DNA of 64,000 nucleotides from Pseudoflavonifractor sp. An184 (GCF_002160305.1 NZ_NFKI01000001.1:1-64000), one strand, 5' to 3'; counted from the stretch's first letter, positions 6,343 to 15,843 are shown. Numbers and translations are program-made. The notes: a model not told the origin generated them from the letters alone.

Positions 6343-7817
6343 TCGAACTGAAACAGGTATCCTTTACCTATCAGGGGCAGGAGCATGACGGCCTCCGGGA
6401 CATTGACCTGACCATCGCGGATGGGGAGTGCGTCCTGCTCTGTGGGCGCAGCGGATGCGGCAAGACTACCATCACAAGGCTGGTGAACGGACTGATCCCT
6501 CAATTTTACCAGGGAGAACTTCAGGGCCGTGTGCTGGTAGACGGGCAGGAGATCAGCAGCCTCCCCATGTACCAGATCGCCGCCAAGGTGGGGTCAGTGT
6601 TCCAGAATCCCAGAACGCAGTTTTTTAACGTGGACACGGACAGCGAGATCGCCTTCGGCATCGAGAATGAGGCCCGGCCGCCCTGGGAACTGGCGGAGCG
6701 CGTGGAACAGACGACGGAGGACCTGCACATCCAGAGTCTCCGCGGCCGCAATATCTTCGAACTGTCCGGCGGGGAAAAGCAGAAGATCGCTTTCGCATCC
6801 GTCTACGCCATGAACCCAGAGATCTACCTGCTGGATGAACCATCTTCTAACCTGGATATGACCTCCATCCAAGAACTACGGGAGCATCTGCGGCTGATCA
6901 AAGGGCAGGGAAAGACCATTTTGATTGCGGAGCACCGGCTCTACTACCTGATGGACATAGCAGACCGGATCGTGTATCTGGACCGAGGAGAGATCAAAGG
7001 GATATTCACACCGGAAGAGCTCCGTCGGCTGTCCCAGGCACAGCGGGAACAGATGGGGCTGCGGGCAACGGATCTGATGGACGTCCTCCCGCCGCCCGGC
7101 CATGCCCCGGTCCGGGGATCGGTGCTGTCGTTGAACGATGTCTCCCTGCGCTATAAGAGGCGCACCATCCTTCACGGGATCGGCCTTTCCGCCGGAAGGG
7201 GAGAGGTCATCGGCGTGGTGGGCCACAGTGGGGCCGGAAAGACCACATTCTCTCGGGCCCTGTGCGGGCTCCACAAGGACTGTGACGGTCAGTTCCAGTG
7301 GGACGGCAGGCCTATGGAGCGCAGGGATCGGCTCAAGCAGTCCTACATGGTGATGCAGGACGTAAACTACGAGCTGTTCGCCGAGAGCGTGGAGGCGGAG
7401 TGCTCCTTCGGCATCCGGAACCCGGACAAGGTTTTGGTAGACGCCACCCTGAAGGAGCTGGGGCTGGCTCAGTGCCGGGAGCGCCATCCCAATACCCTGT
7501 CCGGCGGACAGAAACAGCGGGTGGCCGTGGCCGTCAGCATGATCTGCGGAAAAGACCTGCTGGTATTCGATGAACCCACCAGCGGCCTGGACTTTGACAG
7601 CATGGCTCAGGTGGCGGCGCTGATCCGCCGCCTATCCGACATGGGAAAAGTCATCTTCATCGTCACCCACGACTTTGAATTTATCTGCCGCACCTGCTCC
7701 CGGGTCCTGCACTTTGACGAGGGCGAGATGCCCGATGATGTCCCTGTTGCCATGGAAGCCCTCCCGAAATTGAGAGAGCTGTTCTCTGTTTCAGTTTCAA
7801 ATGGAAAGGAGAGATGA
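6339..7817 (+). CDS. ECF transporter ATPase, two ABC domains fused in one chain
   Basis: The protein has 492 residues with two complete ABC ATPase domains in tandem. Domain 1 has Walker A GRSGCGKTT (36-44), signature LSGGEKQ, Walker B YLLDEPSSNLD and an AEHRL switch. Domain 2 has GHSGAGKTT, LSGGQKQRVAVAVS, LLVFDEPTSGLD and VTHDF. Most ECF modules use two separate ATPase genes (EcfA and EcfA'); here one polypeptide supplies both. The ATG overlaps the T-component stop. Both ATP sites look intact. The fused arrangement recurs at 50835. The gene is followed after 3 bp by the ABC exporter-fold pair, suggesting one transcript. Confidence 0.9.
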   Translation: MIELKQVSFTYQGQEHDGLRDIDLTIADGECVLLCGRSGCGKTTITRLVNGLIPQFYQGELQGRVLVDGQEISSLPMYQIAAKVGSVFQNPRTQFFNVDTDSEIAFGIENEARPPWELAERVEQTTEDLHIQSLRGRNIFELSGGEKQKIAFASVYAMNPEIYLLDEPSSNLDMTSIQELREHLRLIKGQGKTILIAEHRLYYLMDIADRIVYLDRGEIKGIFTPEELRRLSQAQREQMGLRATDLMDVLPPPGHAPVRGSVLSLNDVSLRYKRRTILHGIGLSAGRGEVIGVVGHSGAGKTTFSRALCGLHKDCDGQFQWDGRPMERRDRLKQSYMVMQDVNYELFAESVEAECSFGIRNPDKVLVDATLKELGLAQCRERHPNTLSGGQKQRVAVAVSMICGKDLLVFDEPTSGLDFDSMAQVAALIRRLSDMGKVIFIVTHDFEFICRTCSRVLHFDEGEMPDDVPVAMEALPKLRELFSVSVSNGKER

Positions 7818-7820
7818 CCG

Positions 7821-9584
7821 ATGAAACAGAAAAAGGTCAACCGCGTGGCCCTGCTGCTCCACTGGGCGGGGGAGCAGAAAGCCTGGCTGTTTCTGGCAGT
7901 CTTTTTGTCAGCGGCCGGAGGGCTGTGCATTGTTGTCCCCTATATGGGGATCTATCAGCTGATGGATGCCGCCTTCAGCGGGACCTGTACCACCGAATTG
8001 GTGGTACGGATCGCGGCGATGATCGCTGTGGCCGTGGCCTTGCGTTTTGTGCTGTTTGGCGGCTCCGGGGTAGCCGCCCACAAAGGCGCCTACGGGGCGC
8101 TGTTCAAGGTGCGCTGCATGGTGGCGGAGCACATGGCCCGGGCGCCCCTGGGCGCTCTGAATGAGCGGCGCACCGGGGACATCAAGACGGTGCTGAACGA
8201 GGATATTGAGAAACTGGAACTGTTCCTGGCCCACAACCTGCCGGATCTGGTGTGCTATCTGGTAGGACCGGTGGTGGTCTTTGCCTACCTGATGACCGTC
8301 AATATCCCCCTGGCGCTGGTCTCTCTGGTGCCGCTGATCCTGGCCGTCGCTGTGATGGGGGTCATGTTCCGCAATACGGATGACCTGATGGACCGGGCCA
8401 ACCGCTCCATCAGCACCTTGAACTCCGTCATGATCGAGTACATCAACGGCATGAAACTGATCAAGGCCTACAACATGGGGAGCAAGTCCTTTCAAAAATT
8501 CTCCGATGCCATCCGCGAGGAAAACGCCATGTGGAATGAAACTTCCCGGCGGATGGGGCCGCCTTATGCGGCCTTTGTGGTCATTATCGAGTGCGGCATG
8601 CTGCTGATGGTGCCTCTTGGCGGGATGTTTTTCCTGAGAGGCTCCCTAACGGCCAGCGCCTTTCTGCTGTTCCTCTATGTGGGTTCCCTGTACCTGACCG
8701 AGATTCGGCCCCTGCAAGAGCTGGGAACCAACTTCGCCAATGTGCTGGGCGCTGTCACCAAGGCAAAGGAGATCCTGGACATCCCTGTCTATCAGGGCGG
8801 GAGCGACTTCCCCGAAAGCCACGACATTGAACTGCGGAACGTGCGGTTTTCCTATGACGGCAAGACCGACGTGCTGCAGGGCGTCAACCTGAAAATCAGA
8901 GACGGGGAGCGTATGGCCCTGGTGGGGCAGTCCGGCGCCGGCAAGAGCACCATTATTGAACTGGTCTCCCGGTTCTATGATGTGCAGGAGGGCGAGGTGC
9001 TGATCGGCGGGAAAAATGTGCAGGAGCTGGACTACGACACCATTCTAAAAAACGTGGCCATTGTGTTCCAGAAGACCTTCCTGACCCGGGACAGCGTTTT
9101 GGAAAACATCCGCATGGGGAGCAGCGCCAGTCTGGAGGAGGTGCGGGCGGCCGCGAAAGAGGCACAGATCGACGACTTTATCATGTCCCTGCCGGATGGC
9201 TACGACACCAAGGTGGGCAGCTTCGGCTCCCGCTTCTCCGGCGGCGAAAAGCAGCGCATCGCTATCGCCCGGGCCATCCTGAAAAATGCCCCGATCCTGA
9301 TTTTGGACGAGGCCACCAGTGCCTCCGACCCGGAAAATCAAATGGAGATCGACAAAGCCATCCAAAATCTCTGCAAGGGCAAGACCGTCATTGTGGTGGC
9401 CCACCGGCTCAGTGCCCTGAAACTGTGCGACCGGGTGGCCGTGGTGGAAAACCGCACGATTACCAGCGTGGGCACCCATGAGGAGGTTCGTCGAAAGAAC
9501 GCCTACTACCGGAAAGCATGGGAGGACTATGAAAAGGCCCGGAACATCACCTATCAGCTGGAAGGGGGCGAGGACAATGGGTGA
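7821..9584 (+). CDS. ABC transporter, fused membrane and ATPase domains (pair 1, subunit A)
   Basis: The protein has 587 residues: six membrane segments in the first ~310, then an ATPase domain with Walker A GQSGAGKST, signature FSGGEKQRIAIARAIL, Walker B ILILDEATSASDPE and the VAHRLS switch. This exporter fold in heterodimeric pairs is shared by drug exporters and by the siderophore/haem importers YbtPQ, IrtAB and the streptococcal SiaDE. Position directly behind an ECF operon, under a DtxR-type box, favours import or processing of a metal chelate. The D-loop Ser (SASD) is unusual, but the catalytic Glu is present. It overlaps the partner gene by 8 bp. Confidence 0.85.
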   Translation: MKQKKVNRVALLLHWAGEQKAWLFLAVFLSAAGGLCIVVPYMGIYQLMDAAFSGTCTTELVVRIAAMIAVAVALRFVLFGGSGVAAHKGAYGALFKVRCMVAEHMARAPLGALNERRTGDIKTVLNEDIEKLELFLAHNLPDLVCYLVGPVVVFAYLMTVNIPLALVSLVPLILAVAVMGVMFRNTDDLMDRANRSISTLNSVMIEYINGMKLIKAYNMGSKSFQKFSDAIREENAMWNETSRRMGPPYAAFVVIIECGMLLMVPLGGMFFLRGSLTASAFLLFLYVGSLYLTEIRPLQELGTNFANVLGAVTKAKEILDIPVYQGGSDFPESHDIELRNVRFSYDGKTDVLQGVNLKIRDGERMALVGQSGAGKSTIIELVSRFYDVQEGEVLIGGKNVQELDYDTILKNVAIVFQKTFLTRDSVLENIRMGSSASLEEVRAAAKEAQIDDFIMSLPDGYDTKVGSFGSRFSGGEKQRIAIARAILKNAPILILDEATSASDPENQMEIDKAIQNLCKGKTVIVVAHRLSALKLCDRVAVVENRTITSVGTHEEVRRKNAYYRKAWEDYEKARNITYQLEGGEDNG

Positions 9585-11331
9585 GCACAAGGTGAATAGC
9601 TCCGAAGGAGCCAGAGAGAGCGGCGTGGGCCATGAGGTTTTGAAGAAGAACCGAAACTTCTATATCGGCGTTGCGGGGACCGTGCTGGAGGGCATGCTCT
9701 CCGGCAGCCTCTTCATGCTGCTCTATGCGGTGATGCAATTCTTGTGGTCTGGTCGGTTCGACATGGATCAGGCCCTGGTGCTGACCGGTGTGATTGCCGG
9801 GATCTTCCTGCTCCGTATCCTGATTTACAGTTATGGCTATACCAAGGCCCAAATCGGCGGTGCGGAGGTCAGCCGGAACATCCGCCTCTTCATGGGGGAC
9901 CATCTCAAACGCATCCCGTTATCCCGGTTTACCCAGGGGCAGACCGGCGACTACATCAACACTATCACCAGCGACGTCAATAACTATGAAAAGATTTTGA
10001 CCCATAAGATCGGGGACCTGGCGAAGAGCTTCGCCCTGTCCCTCATGCTGATCGTGTTTGTCATGACTGTCTACGTCCCCGCCGGGCTGATCCTGCTGGC
10101 GGCGGATCTGCTGCTGATCCCCGGCCTGTGGCTATCCTTCCGCATGGTCCGGAAATACGGCCAGGAGAAGAACGACATCTGCGCGGAGAACGTCAGCAGC
10201 ATTGTGGAGTATGTATCCGGTATTCAGACCTTCCGGGCCTACGGTGTGGGCGGTCTGAAGAATAAAACCGTCATTGACGCCATGCGGGCATTCTGCCGCA
10301 TCAGCTATGTGTATGAGGCCAAGGTGCTCCCGGTGGGGGCGGGACTGAGCATCCTGACCTGGCTGGCCTGCCCGCTGGTCATCTGGGCAGCGTATGCGCC
10401 ATGGGCGGCCGGGACACTGGATACCGTGTCCTACCTGCTGATCTGTATGCTGCCCCTGTTCTGCGCGAAGCTGGCCAACACCATTTTTGTGGATCTCACC
10501 AGTTATAAAAACCTGATGATCTCCAAAAACAAAATCCTGGGCGTCATGGAGGAGCCGGAGGAGAGCGGCAGTATGGAACCGTTCCAGACGGATACCCATG
10601 AGATCACCTTTGACCATGTGGATTTTGCGTATGTCCCCGGAGAGCCTGTGCTGAAGCAGGCCACATTTACAGTACCGGACCAGAAGCTCACCGCCATCGT
10701 GGGGGACTCCGGCTCCGGCAAGTCCACTATCCTGAACCTGATTGCCAAATACTATGAACCCACCGGCGGCACTATTGCGATTGGCGGTAGGCCCACGGGC
10801 CATGTGGCGGCGGAGCGGGTGCTGGAGCAGATCTCCATGGTGGATCAGGATGTGTTCCTCTTTGATGACACCATCCGTGACAATATCCACCACGCACGCC
10901 CTGATGCCACCGATGGGGAAATCGAGGCGGCTTGCCGGGAGGCCAACTGCGACGGCTTTATCCGCAGCATGGAGAAGGGCTATGATACCCCCACAGGGGA
11001 GAATGGCAATCTGCTCTCCGGCGGTGAGCGCCAGCGCATCTCCATTGCCCGGGCCATTTTGAAGAACAGTCCCATTCTGCTGCTGGACGAGGCCACGGCG
11101 TCCCTGGACATCGAGAACGAGCTGGCGGTGAAACAGGCCATTGCCAATCTGCTCAAGGAGAAAAAGACCGTGGTGATGATTGCCCATACCCTGTCCATTG
11201 TCAAGAATGCGGACCAGATCCTGGTGGTAGCAGACGGGAAGATCGCAGAGGCCGGTACCCATGAGGAGCTGCTGGCCAAGAACGGGAAGTACGCGGCCAT
11301 GTGGCAGGCAGAGCAAAAAATATCCGCCTGA
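9577..11331 (+). CDS. ABC transporter, fused membrane and ATPase domains (pair 1, subunit B)
   Basis: The protein has 584 residues from the ATG at 9577, which overlaps the stop of subunit A. An upstream in-frame ATG at 9478 would add 33 residues from inside subunit A and is unlikely. Six membrane helices are followed by an ATPase domain with GDSGSGKST, LLSGGERQRISIARAIL, LLLDEATASLDIEN and an IAHTLS switch. It presumably forms a heterodimer with the previous product in the cytoplasmic membrane. The paralogue at 46610 is similar in length and motifs. Direction of transport and substrate are inferred only from context. Confidence 0.85.
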   Translation: MGEHKVNSSEGARESGVGHEVLKKNRNFYIGVAGTVLEGMLSGSLFMLLYAVMQFLWSGRFDMDQALVLTGVIAGIFLLRILIYSYGYTKAQIGGAEVSRNIRLFMGDHLKRIPLSRFTQGQTGDYINTITSDVNNYEKILTHKIGDLAKSFALSLMLIVFVMTVYVPAGLILLAADLLLIPGLWLSFRMVRKYGQEKNDICAENVSSIVEYVSGIQTFRAYGVGGLKNKTVIDAMRAFCRISYVYEAKVLPVGAGLSILTWLACPLVIWAAYAPWAAGTLDTVSYLLICMLPLFCAKLANTIFVDLTSYKNLMISKNKILGVMEEPEESGSMEPFQTDTHEITFDHVDFAYVPGEPVLKQATFTVPDQKLTAIVGDSGSGKSTILNLIAKYYEPTGGTIAIGGRPTGHVAAERVLEQISMVDQDVFLFDDTIRDNIHHARPDATDGEIEAACREANCDGFIRSMEKGYDTPTGENGNLLSGGERQRISIARAILKNSPILLLDEATASLDIENELAVKQAIANLLKEKKTVVMIAHTLSIVKNADQILVVADGKIAEAGTHEELLAKNGKYAAMWQAEQKISA

Positions 11332-11343
11332 GGGGAGGACGCC

Positions 11344-11712
11344 ATGAAACTCCACGCATCTGGAGAGGATTACCTGGAGGCCATTCTGGTGCTCCAAAGG
11401 CAGAAAGGCATGGTGCGCTCTGTAGATGTGGCCCGGCACCTGGAGGTCACAAAGCCCAGCGTCTGCAATGCGGTGGCGACCCTGCGGGACGGAGGCTTTC
11501 TCACGATGGACGAGGACTATTCCCTGCATCTCACCGATGTGGGCCGGGAAGTGGCAGAGCAGACCTATGAGAAGCACCGCTTCTTTACCGACCGGCTCAT
11601 TGAGGCGGGCGTAGACCCGGACACAGCTGAGCGGGACGCCTGCCGAATCGAGCACGTCATCAGCGACGAGAGTTTCCGGTGCTTGAAAGCCGCGGCAAAG
11701 TTAAAATCTTGA
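11344..11712 (+). CDS. DtxR-family metal-dependent repressor, short form, copy 1
   Basis: The protein has 122 residues: an N-terminal winged HTH (SVDVARHLEVTKPSVCNAVATLRDGGF, about 26-52) and a dimerisation/metal domain, with no SH3-like third domain. Aligned by eye with MntR and IdeR, likely metal ligands are D9, E12, H78, C100, E103 and H104. The Cys in DACRIEH is the DtxR/IdeR (iron) pattern, where MntR has Glu. It is last but one in the ECF/ABC operon, so the operon encodes its own candidate repressor. The paralogue at 62649-63017 is nearly identical in length and sequence. It is the best candidate to bind the 13 GGTTAG-N6-CTAACC boxes, although binding is untested. Confidence 0.87.
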   Translation: MKLHASGEDYLEAILVLQRQKGMVRSVDVARHLEVTKPSVCNAVATLRDGGFLTMDEDYSLHLTDVGREVAEQTYEKHRFFTDRLIEAGVDPDTAERDACRIEHVISDESFRCLKAAAKLKS

Positions 11713-11720
11713 GCATAGCA

Positions 11721-11766
11721 GGGAGGAGGCCATTCGCTCGGCCTCCTCCGTCTTGCGGAGGGGGAG
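11721..11766 (+). promoter_or_regulatory. Hairpin with alternative pairing to the next ribosome site
   Basis: GGAGGAGGCC (11722-11731) and GGCCTCCTCC (11740-11749) form a perfect stem. The right arm could instead pair with CGGAGGGG, part of the purine-rich ribosome site (11756-11766) of the winged-helix gene. The two foldings exclude each other. No T run follows. A comparable layout exists at 63025-63073. Confidence 0.5.
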
Positions 11767-11769
11767 AGA

Positions 11770-12219
11770 TTGGCAGAGATCATCGTCATCTATGCGCAGG
11801 ATCCGGACGGCAGCGTGTTCCAGGCCGTCATGGACGCGCTGAAGGGTAAAAGGGCAGAGGTGGTCGATGTATCCAATCTGTCCGCCTCCGTGCTGCACAT
11901 CGGGGATCTGGAGATCCATCACGAGCAACGCCGGGTGCTCATGGCAGGCAGGGAAGTGGAGCTCAATCATGGGGAGTATGCCATGCTCTACTGCATGGCC
12001 AGTTCACCAGGGCAGTTGTTCTCCAAAGCGCAGCTCTATGAGGCCGCTTGGGGGGAGGAATATCTCCACGGAACAAACTCCGTGGAAAATATCATTTGGC
12101 GGCTGAGAAGAAAACTGGAGGAGGACCCCAAACATCCGGGATACATCAAGACGGTGGTGGGGATGGACTATAAAATAGACATTGATGGCGAAGAGCAGGA
12201 AATTAAAAATGGAATATAG
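11770..12219 (+). CDS. Orphan OmpR/PhoB-type winged-helix protein, copy 3
   Basis: The protein has 149 residues. A TTG at 11770 is the only start that reproduces the N-terminus of the other copies (AEIIVIYAQDPDGSVFQAVMDALKG) and it follows GGAGGGGGAGA. There is a short receiver-like stub, then an OmpR/PhoB winged helix (about 43-138) with SVENIIWRLRRKLEEDPKHPGYIKTVVG as recognition helix and wing. It lies 57 bp after dtxR copy 1 in the same direction, so the two are probably co-transcribed and separated only by the hairpin. Its first half differs from copies 1 and 2 (SNLSASVLHIGDLEIHHEQ) while the second half is close to copy 2. Function unknown. Confidence 0.85.
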   Translation: MAEIIVIYAQDPDGSVFQAVMDALKGKRAEVVDVSNLSASVLHIGDLEIHHEQRRVLMAGREVELNHGEYAMLYCMASSPGQLFSKAQLYEAAWGEEYLHGTNSVENIIWRLRRKLEEDPKHPGYIKTVVGMDYKIDIDGEEQEIKNGI

Positions 12220-12300
12220 CAGATGGCTGATGCAGAGGCTGAAGGATGTTCCGGTCATCCGGCTTATGTGAAAACAGCGGCTCGCATCACAATAACTGGA

Positions 12301-12346
12301 TCAGCGCCAGGCTGCGCAAGATTGTTGCAGCCTGGCGCTGATTTTT
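12301..12346 (+). terminator. Strong terminator between convergent operons
   Basis: A perfect 15-bp stem TCAGCGCCAGGCTGC (12301-12315) / GCAGCCTGGCGCTGA (12327-12341) is followed by TTTTT. It ends the long plus-strand operon starting at 5009. The gap 12220-12300 holds nothing else recognisable. Confidence 0.92.
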
Positions 12347-12355
12347 CATAAAGAT

Positions 12356-14086
12356 TTACAGCGACCACTTGCCGGCCTCGGCCCTTTGAGTTACAAAGTT
12401 CCGGTAGATGCCCTCCTGGCCGATCAGGTCCTCATGGGTGCCCCGCTGGACGATGCGGCCCTGATCCAGCACCAGGATCTGGTCGGCGTTGCGAACGGTC
12501 TTCAGCCGGTGGGCGATCATCAGCACGGTCTTTTCCCGGGTCAAAGCCTCCATGGCCTTTTGAAGCTGGTCCTCGTTCTCCGGGTCCACGTTGGCGGTGG
12601 CCTCGTCGAAGATGACGATGGGAGCATCCTTCAGCAGACACCGGGCAATGGAGATCCGCTGCTTCTCACCACCAGACAGGGTAGCCCCGCTCTCACCGAT
12701 GACCGTGTCATACCCTTCCGGCAGGGCGGAGATGAAGTCATGGCAGCAGGCCTTCTTCGCCGCATCCATCACCTGCTCGTGGGTAGCGTTGGGACAGCCG
12801 AACTTGATGTTGTTCTCAATGGTGTCATGGAAGAGGTACACCCGCTGGAACACCATGCTCACCTGTTTCATCAGGGATTCTAACGTGTATTCCCGCACAT
12901 CCCGGCCGCCGATGGCGACCCGGCCGCCCTCCACGTCCCAAAACCGGGTGATCAGGTTGCAGAGGGTGGTCTTGCCGGAGCCGGAGGGCCCCACGATAGC
13001 GGTGGTGGTCCTGTCCGGGATGGTGAGGGACACATCCTTCAAGATGGGCCGGCTGCCGTAGGAGAAGTTTACATGGTCGAACACGATGTCGTGGGAGTCC
13101 GGATGGAGCGCCGCGCCGTCCTGGTCCATCTCCGGAATTTGGTCCGCCTGGTTGGCGTGGTCGATGGAACTGCCCACCAGCCGCAGGGCGGACACACCGC
13201 TGCCGGCGGACTGAATCTGAGAGAAGATCAGGAAGGAGATGATCACCGCCATCAGAGCGTTGGCCAGAGTCAGGCTGCCATTCAGGTACAGCCACACGGC
13301 GGCAGCCAAAATCACCACACTGAACAGGTGGAGGGCCATCTCCTGGGCCCAGATGTAGGGGGTGAACAGCTTTTCCACCGCCAGATTGTTGACGCGGCTG
13401 TCCTCCAGGGCCTGACGGATCCGTTTGTCCCCCTTGCCGGTGAGGTTGAAGGACTTGATGACGCTCATTCCCTGGAGCTGCTCCAGAACCGCCTCTACCA
13501 GCCGGGCCTCGTCCCGCTGCCGCTTGGGCGCGATTTTGGCGGACTGTTTCTCCATGCGGGAGAGGAGCAGCAGGTACAGCGCCATCCCGGCCAGAGCCAG
13601 CAGGCCGATGCGCCAGTCCCAGAACAGCACGCACAGCAGCATGACGGCGGAGTTGATGAGCCCGCCCAGGATGGTGACCAGCACCATGGCCCCGGCGCTC
13701 TCCACCTCGTCCAGGACGGTGGTGGCGATGCCGGTGAGTTCCCCTAAACTCTGGTCATTGAAGTAGCCCATGGGGATGCGCTTGAGCTTATCGCCCATGC
13801 TTAGGCGCTTGTTGGCCGCCATGAAATACCCGGCGTGGGTCTGCTGGAGCTGACTGAACCGATTCATGATCGCCCGCCCCAGAATACTGACCAGCAGCAA
13901 GGCCAGGGCCTCCCAGGCCGGGGCGACAGAAGTGGAACCGTCCACCAGAGCCAGGACCACTACATAGATGGCGGCGATCTGGAACATGTGGAAGATGGCA
14001 TAAAAGAACCCCAGCACCATAGACTTGCGGATATTGCCTTGCTCTTCACCGGCAAAGCGCCAGATCTTTCTCAAAACCTCGATCAT
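12356..14086 (-). CDS. ABC transporter, fused membrane and ATPase domains (pair 2, subunit B)
   Basis: The protein has 576 residues from the ATG at 14086, which overlaps the stop of the upstream subunit as ATGA and follows AAAGGAGGGAG. The longer frame to 14125 starts inside the neighbour and is rejected. Six N-terminal membrane segments (MIEVLRKIWRFAGEEQ... start) are followed by Walker A GPSGSGKTT, signature LSGGEKQRISIARCLL, Walker B IVIFDEATANVDPEN and an IAHRLKT switch. It closely parallels the 54764 protein (the second subunit of pair 5) in motifs and in its position after a partner subunit. It should form the second half of a YbtPQ-like heterodimer. Confidence 0.85.
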   Translation of the reverse strand: MIEVLRKIWRFAGEEQGNIRKSMVLGFFYAIFHMFQIAAIYVVVLALVDGSTSVAPAWEALALLLVSILGRAIMNRFSQLQQTHAGYFMAANKRLSMGDKLKRIPMGYFNDQSLGELTGIATTVLDEVESAGAMVLVTILGGLINSAVMLLCVLFWDWRIGLLALAGMALYLLLLSRMEKQSAKIAPKRQRDEARLVEAVLEQLQGMSVIKSFNLTGKGDKRIRQALEDSRVNNLAVEKLFTPYIWAQEMALHLFSVVILAAAVWLYLNGSLTLANALMAVIISFLIFSQIQSAGSGVSALRLVGSSIDHANQADQIPEMDQDGAALHPDSHDIVFDHVNFSYGSRPILKDVSLTIPDRTTTAIVGPSGSGKTTLCNLITRFWDVEGGRVAIGGRDVREYTLESLMKQVSMVFQRVYLFHDTIENNIKFGCPNATHEQVMDAAKKACCHDFISALPEGYDTVIGESGATLSGGEKQRISIARCLLKDAPIVIFDEATANVDPENEDQLQKAMEALTREKTVLMIAHRLKTVRNADQILVLDQGRIVQRGTHEDLIGQEGIYRNFVTQRAEAGKWSL

Positions 14087-15825
14087 GCCTGCTCTCCCTC
14101 CTTTACACCCATGTGAGCCTGCCACATCTCACGATAGAGGGGGCAGGTTTCCAAAAGATTCTCATGCTTGCCGGCGGCCTCGATGCGTCCGCCGTTCACC
14201 ACTACGATCTGGTCCGCGCCGGTGATGGTGCTCAGGCGGTGGGCGATGACCAGCACCGTCCTGCCCGCAACCAGCTTGCCCACTGCACGCTGGACCAGGG
14301 CCTCGTTTTCTGGGTCAATGTAGGCTGTGGCCTCATCCAGCACCACGATGGGGGCATCCTTCAGCATGGCCCGGGCGATGGCAATGCGCTGCCGCTCCCC
14401 GCCGGAGAGGTGGGCGCCGCCTCCGCCCACGATGGTGTCATAGCCCTGTTCCAGGGCCCGAATGAAATCGTCGCACCCGGCGGCCTTCGCCACAGCCTCC
14501 ACCTCCTGGTCGGCGGCATTGGGGCGGCCCATGCGGATGTTCTCCCGGACGCTCTCGTCAAAGAGGTAGTTGTCCTGGGACACAAAGGCCACCTGGTCAT
14601 AGAGCTGGGGAAGCGGGATTTTCTTCAGATCCTGCCCGTCCAGGGTGATGGCGCCGGCGGACACATCCCAGAACCCGGCGATCAGTTTGGCGATGGTGGA
14701 CTTGCCGGAGCCGGAGGGGCCCACAAAGGCAGTCATGGTGCCGGCGGGGATGGTGAGGGACACGTCGTGGAGGACCTCCTTGTCCGCGTGGTAGCCGAAG
14801 GACACATGGGAGAGGGCGATGTCCCGCCCCTGGAACTGCACCGGGGCGTTCCCGTGGTCCTGCTCCTGACCGTTCAAAATCTCGTCCACTGAGCCCACGA
14901 TAGTTCCCACCTTGGCCAGGCTGTCCACAAAGTCCATGGCGGACAGCAGCGGTCCGGCGATGCCCAGGGACAGCACGATGGTGGTGATGAAGGTCTCCAC
15001 CGGCAGGCTCCCGCCGGCATACAGGAGCCAGCCCACCGGCAAAATGGTGATCATGGTGGTGGGGGAGATGGCCTTGGACAGGGAGATGGGCAGCTGGCAG
15101 CTTTTCATCCAGTGGTAGAAGTAGGAGGCGTTGGCCTTTACGCTGTCGGAAAACCGGGCGTAGGACTGCTTCCCCTGATTGAAGGCCTTGATGACCTCAA
15201 TGCCGCCGATGTACTCCACGATGGCGCTGTTCATGGCCTGGGTGGTCTTGACGGAGCCCTCGTACTGCTTGCCGTAGCCCGCCATCACCGCCATCATGAA
15301 GGCCATGCCCACCGGGATGGACACCAGGCTCAGCAGGGCCATCCGCCAATCCAGCACGAAGAGGTAGATCAGGATGCAAACCGGCCCCAGCACGTTGGCG
15401 GTCATCTCCGGCAGCAGGTGGGCCAGGGGCCGCTCCATGCTCTCCACCTGGTCAACGATGACCTGCTTCATCTGGCCGCTGGAGGTATCCAGGATGGTGC
15501 CGAGAGGCATTCTGGGGAGTTTCTCCAAAATTTTCTCCCGGATGGACTTCAGAATGGAGAAGGTAGCCTTATGGGAGATGGACAGGGCCAGGGAATACAG
15601 GCTGGCCCGCAGTAGGAACCCTGCCAGGGCCACGGCGCACCAGGTCAGGTAGAACGAGAATTCCTGTCTGCCGGACAGCAGGCCGAGAATGATCTGGGCG
15701 GCGGCGAAGTAGGGGGCCATGCCGCACAGCACCCCCACCACGGCGGACAGGATGGCCTGAATCAGGCTGCCGTGCTGTGCCTTACCCAGTTCCCATAGCC
15801 GAAGCATGGGATTTTGTTGCTTCAT
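14083..15825 (-). CDS. ABC transporter, fused membrane and ATPase domains (pair 2, subunit A)
   Basis: The protein has 580 residues. The start MKQQNPMLRLWELGKAQHGSL is preceded by AAGGAGGAATTC. Six membrane segments lie in residues ~15-300, followed by an ATPase with GPSGSGKST, LSGGERQRIAIARAML, IVVLDEATAYIDPEN and IAHRLS. It is the first gene after box 2 and is translationally coupled to subunit B. It is paralogous to the 53009 protein: the two share phrases such as RLWELG/LWGWADG, LPRMPLGTILDT versus LSRVPMGTILDT, and VDQVESMERPLAHLLPEM versus VDRVEGMEPTLAHLLPEM. A tetR gene lies immediately upstream in the same direction. Confidence 0.87.
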   Translation of the reverse strand: MKQQNPMLRLWELGKAQHGSLIQAILSAVVGVLCGMAPYFAAAQIILGLLSGRQEFSFYLTWCAVALAGFLLRASLYSLALSISHKATFSILKSIREKILEKLPRMPLGTILDTSSGQMKQVIVDQVESMERPLAHLLPEMTANVLGPVCILIYLFVLDWRMALLSLVSIPVGMAFMMAVMAGYGKQYEGSVKTTQAMNSAIVEYIGGIEVIKAFNQGKQSYARFSDSVKANASYFYHWMKSCQLPISLSKAISPTTMITILPVGWLLYAGGSLPVETFITTIVLSLGIAGPLLSAMDFVDSLAKVGTIVGSVDEILNGQEQDHGNAPVQFQGRDIALSHVSFGYHADKEVLHDVSLTIPAGTMTAFVGPSGSGKSTIAKLIAGFWDVSAGAITLDGQDLKKIPLPQLYDQVAFVSQDNYLFDESVRENIRMGRPNAADQEVEAVAKAAGCDDFIRALEQGYDTIVGGGGAHLSGGERQRIAIARAMLKDAPIVVLDEATAYIDPENEALVQRAVGKLVAGRTVLVIAHRLSTITGADQIVVVNGGRIEAAGKHENLLETCPLYREMWQAHMGVKEGEQA

Positions 15826-15843
15826 CGTGAATTCCTCCTTAAT

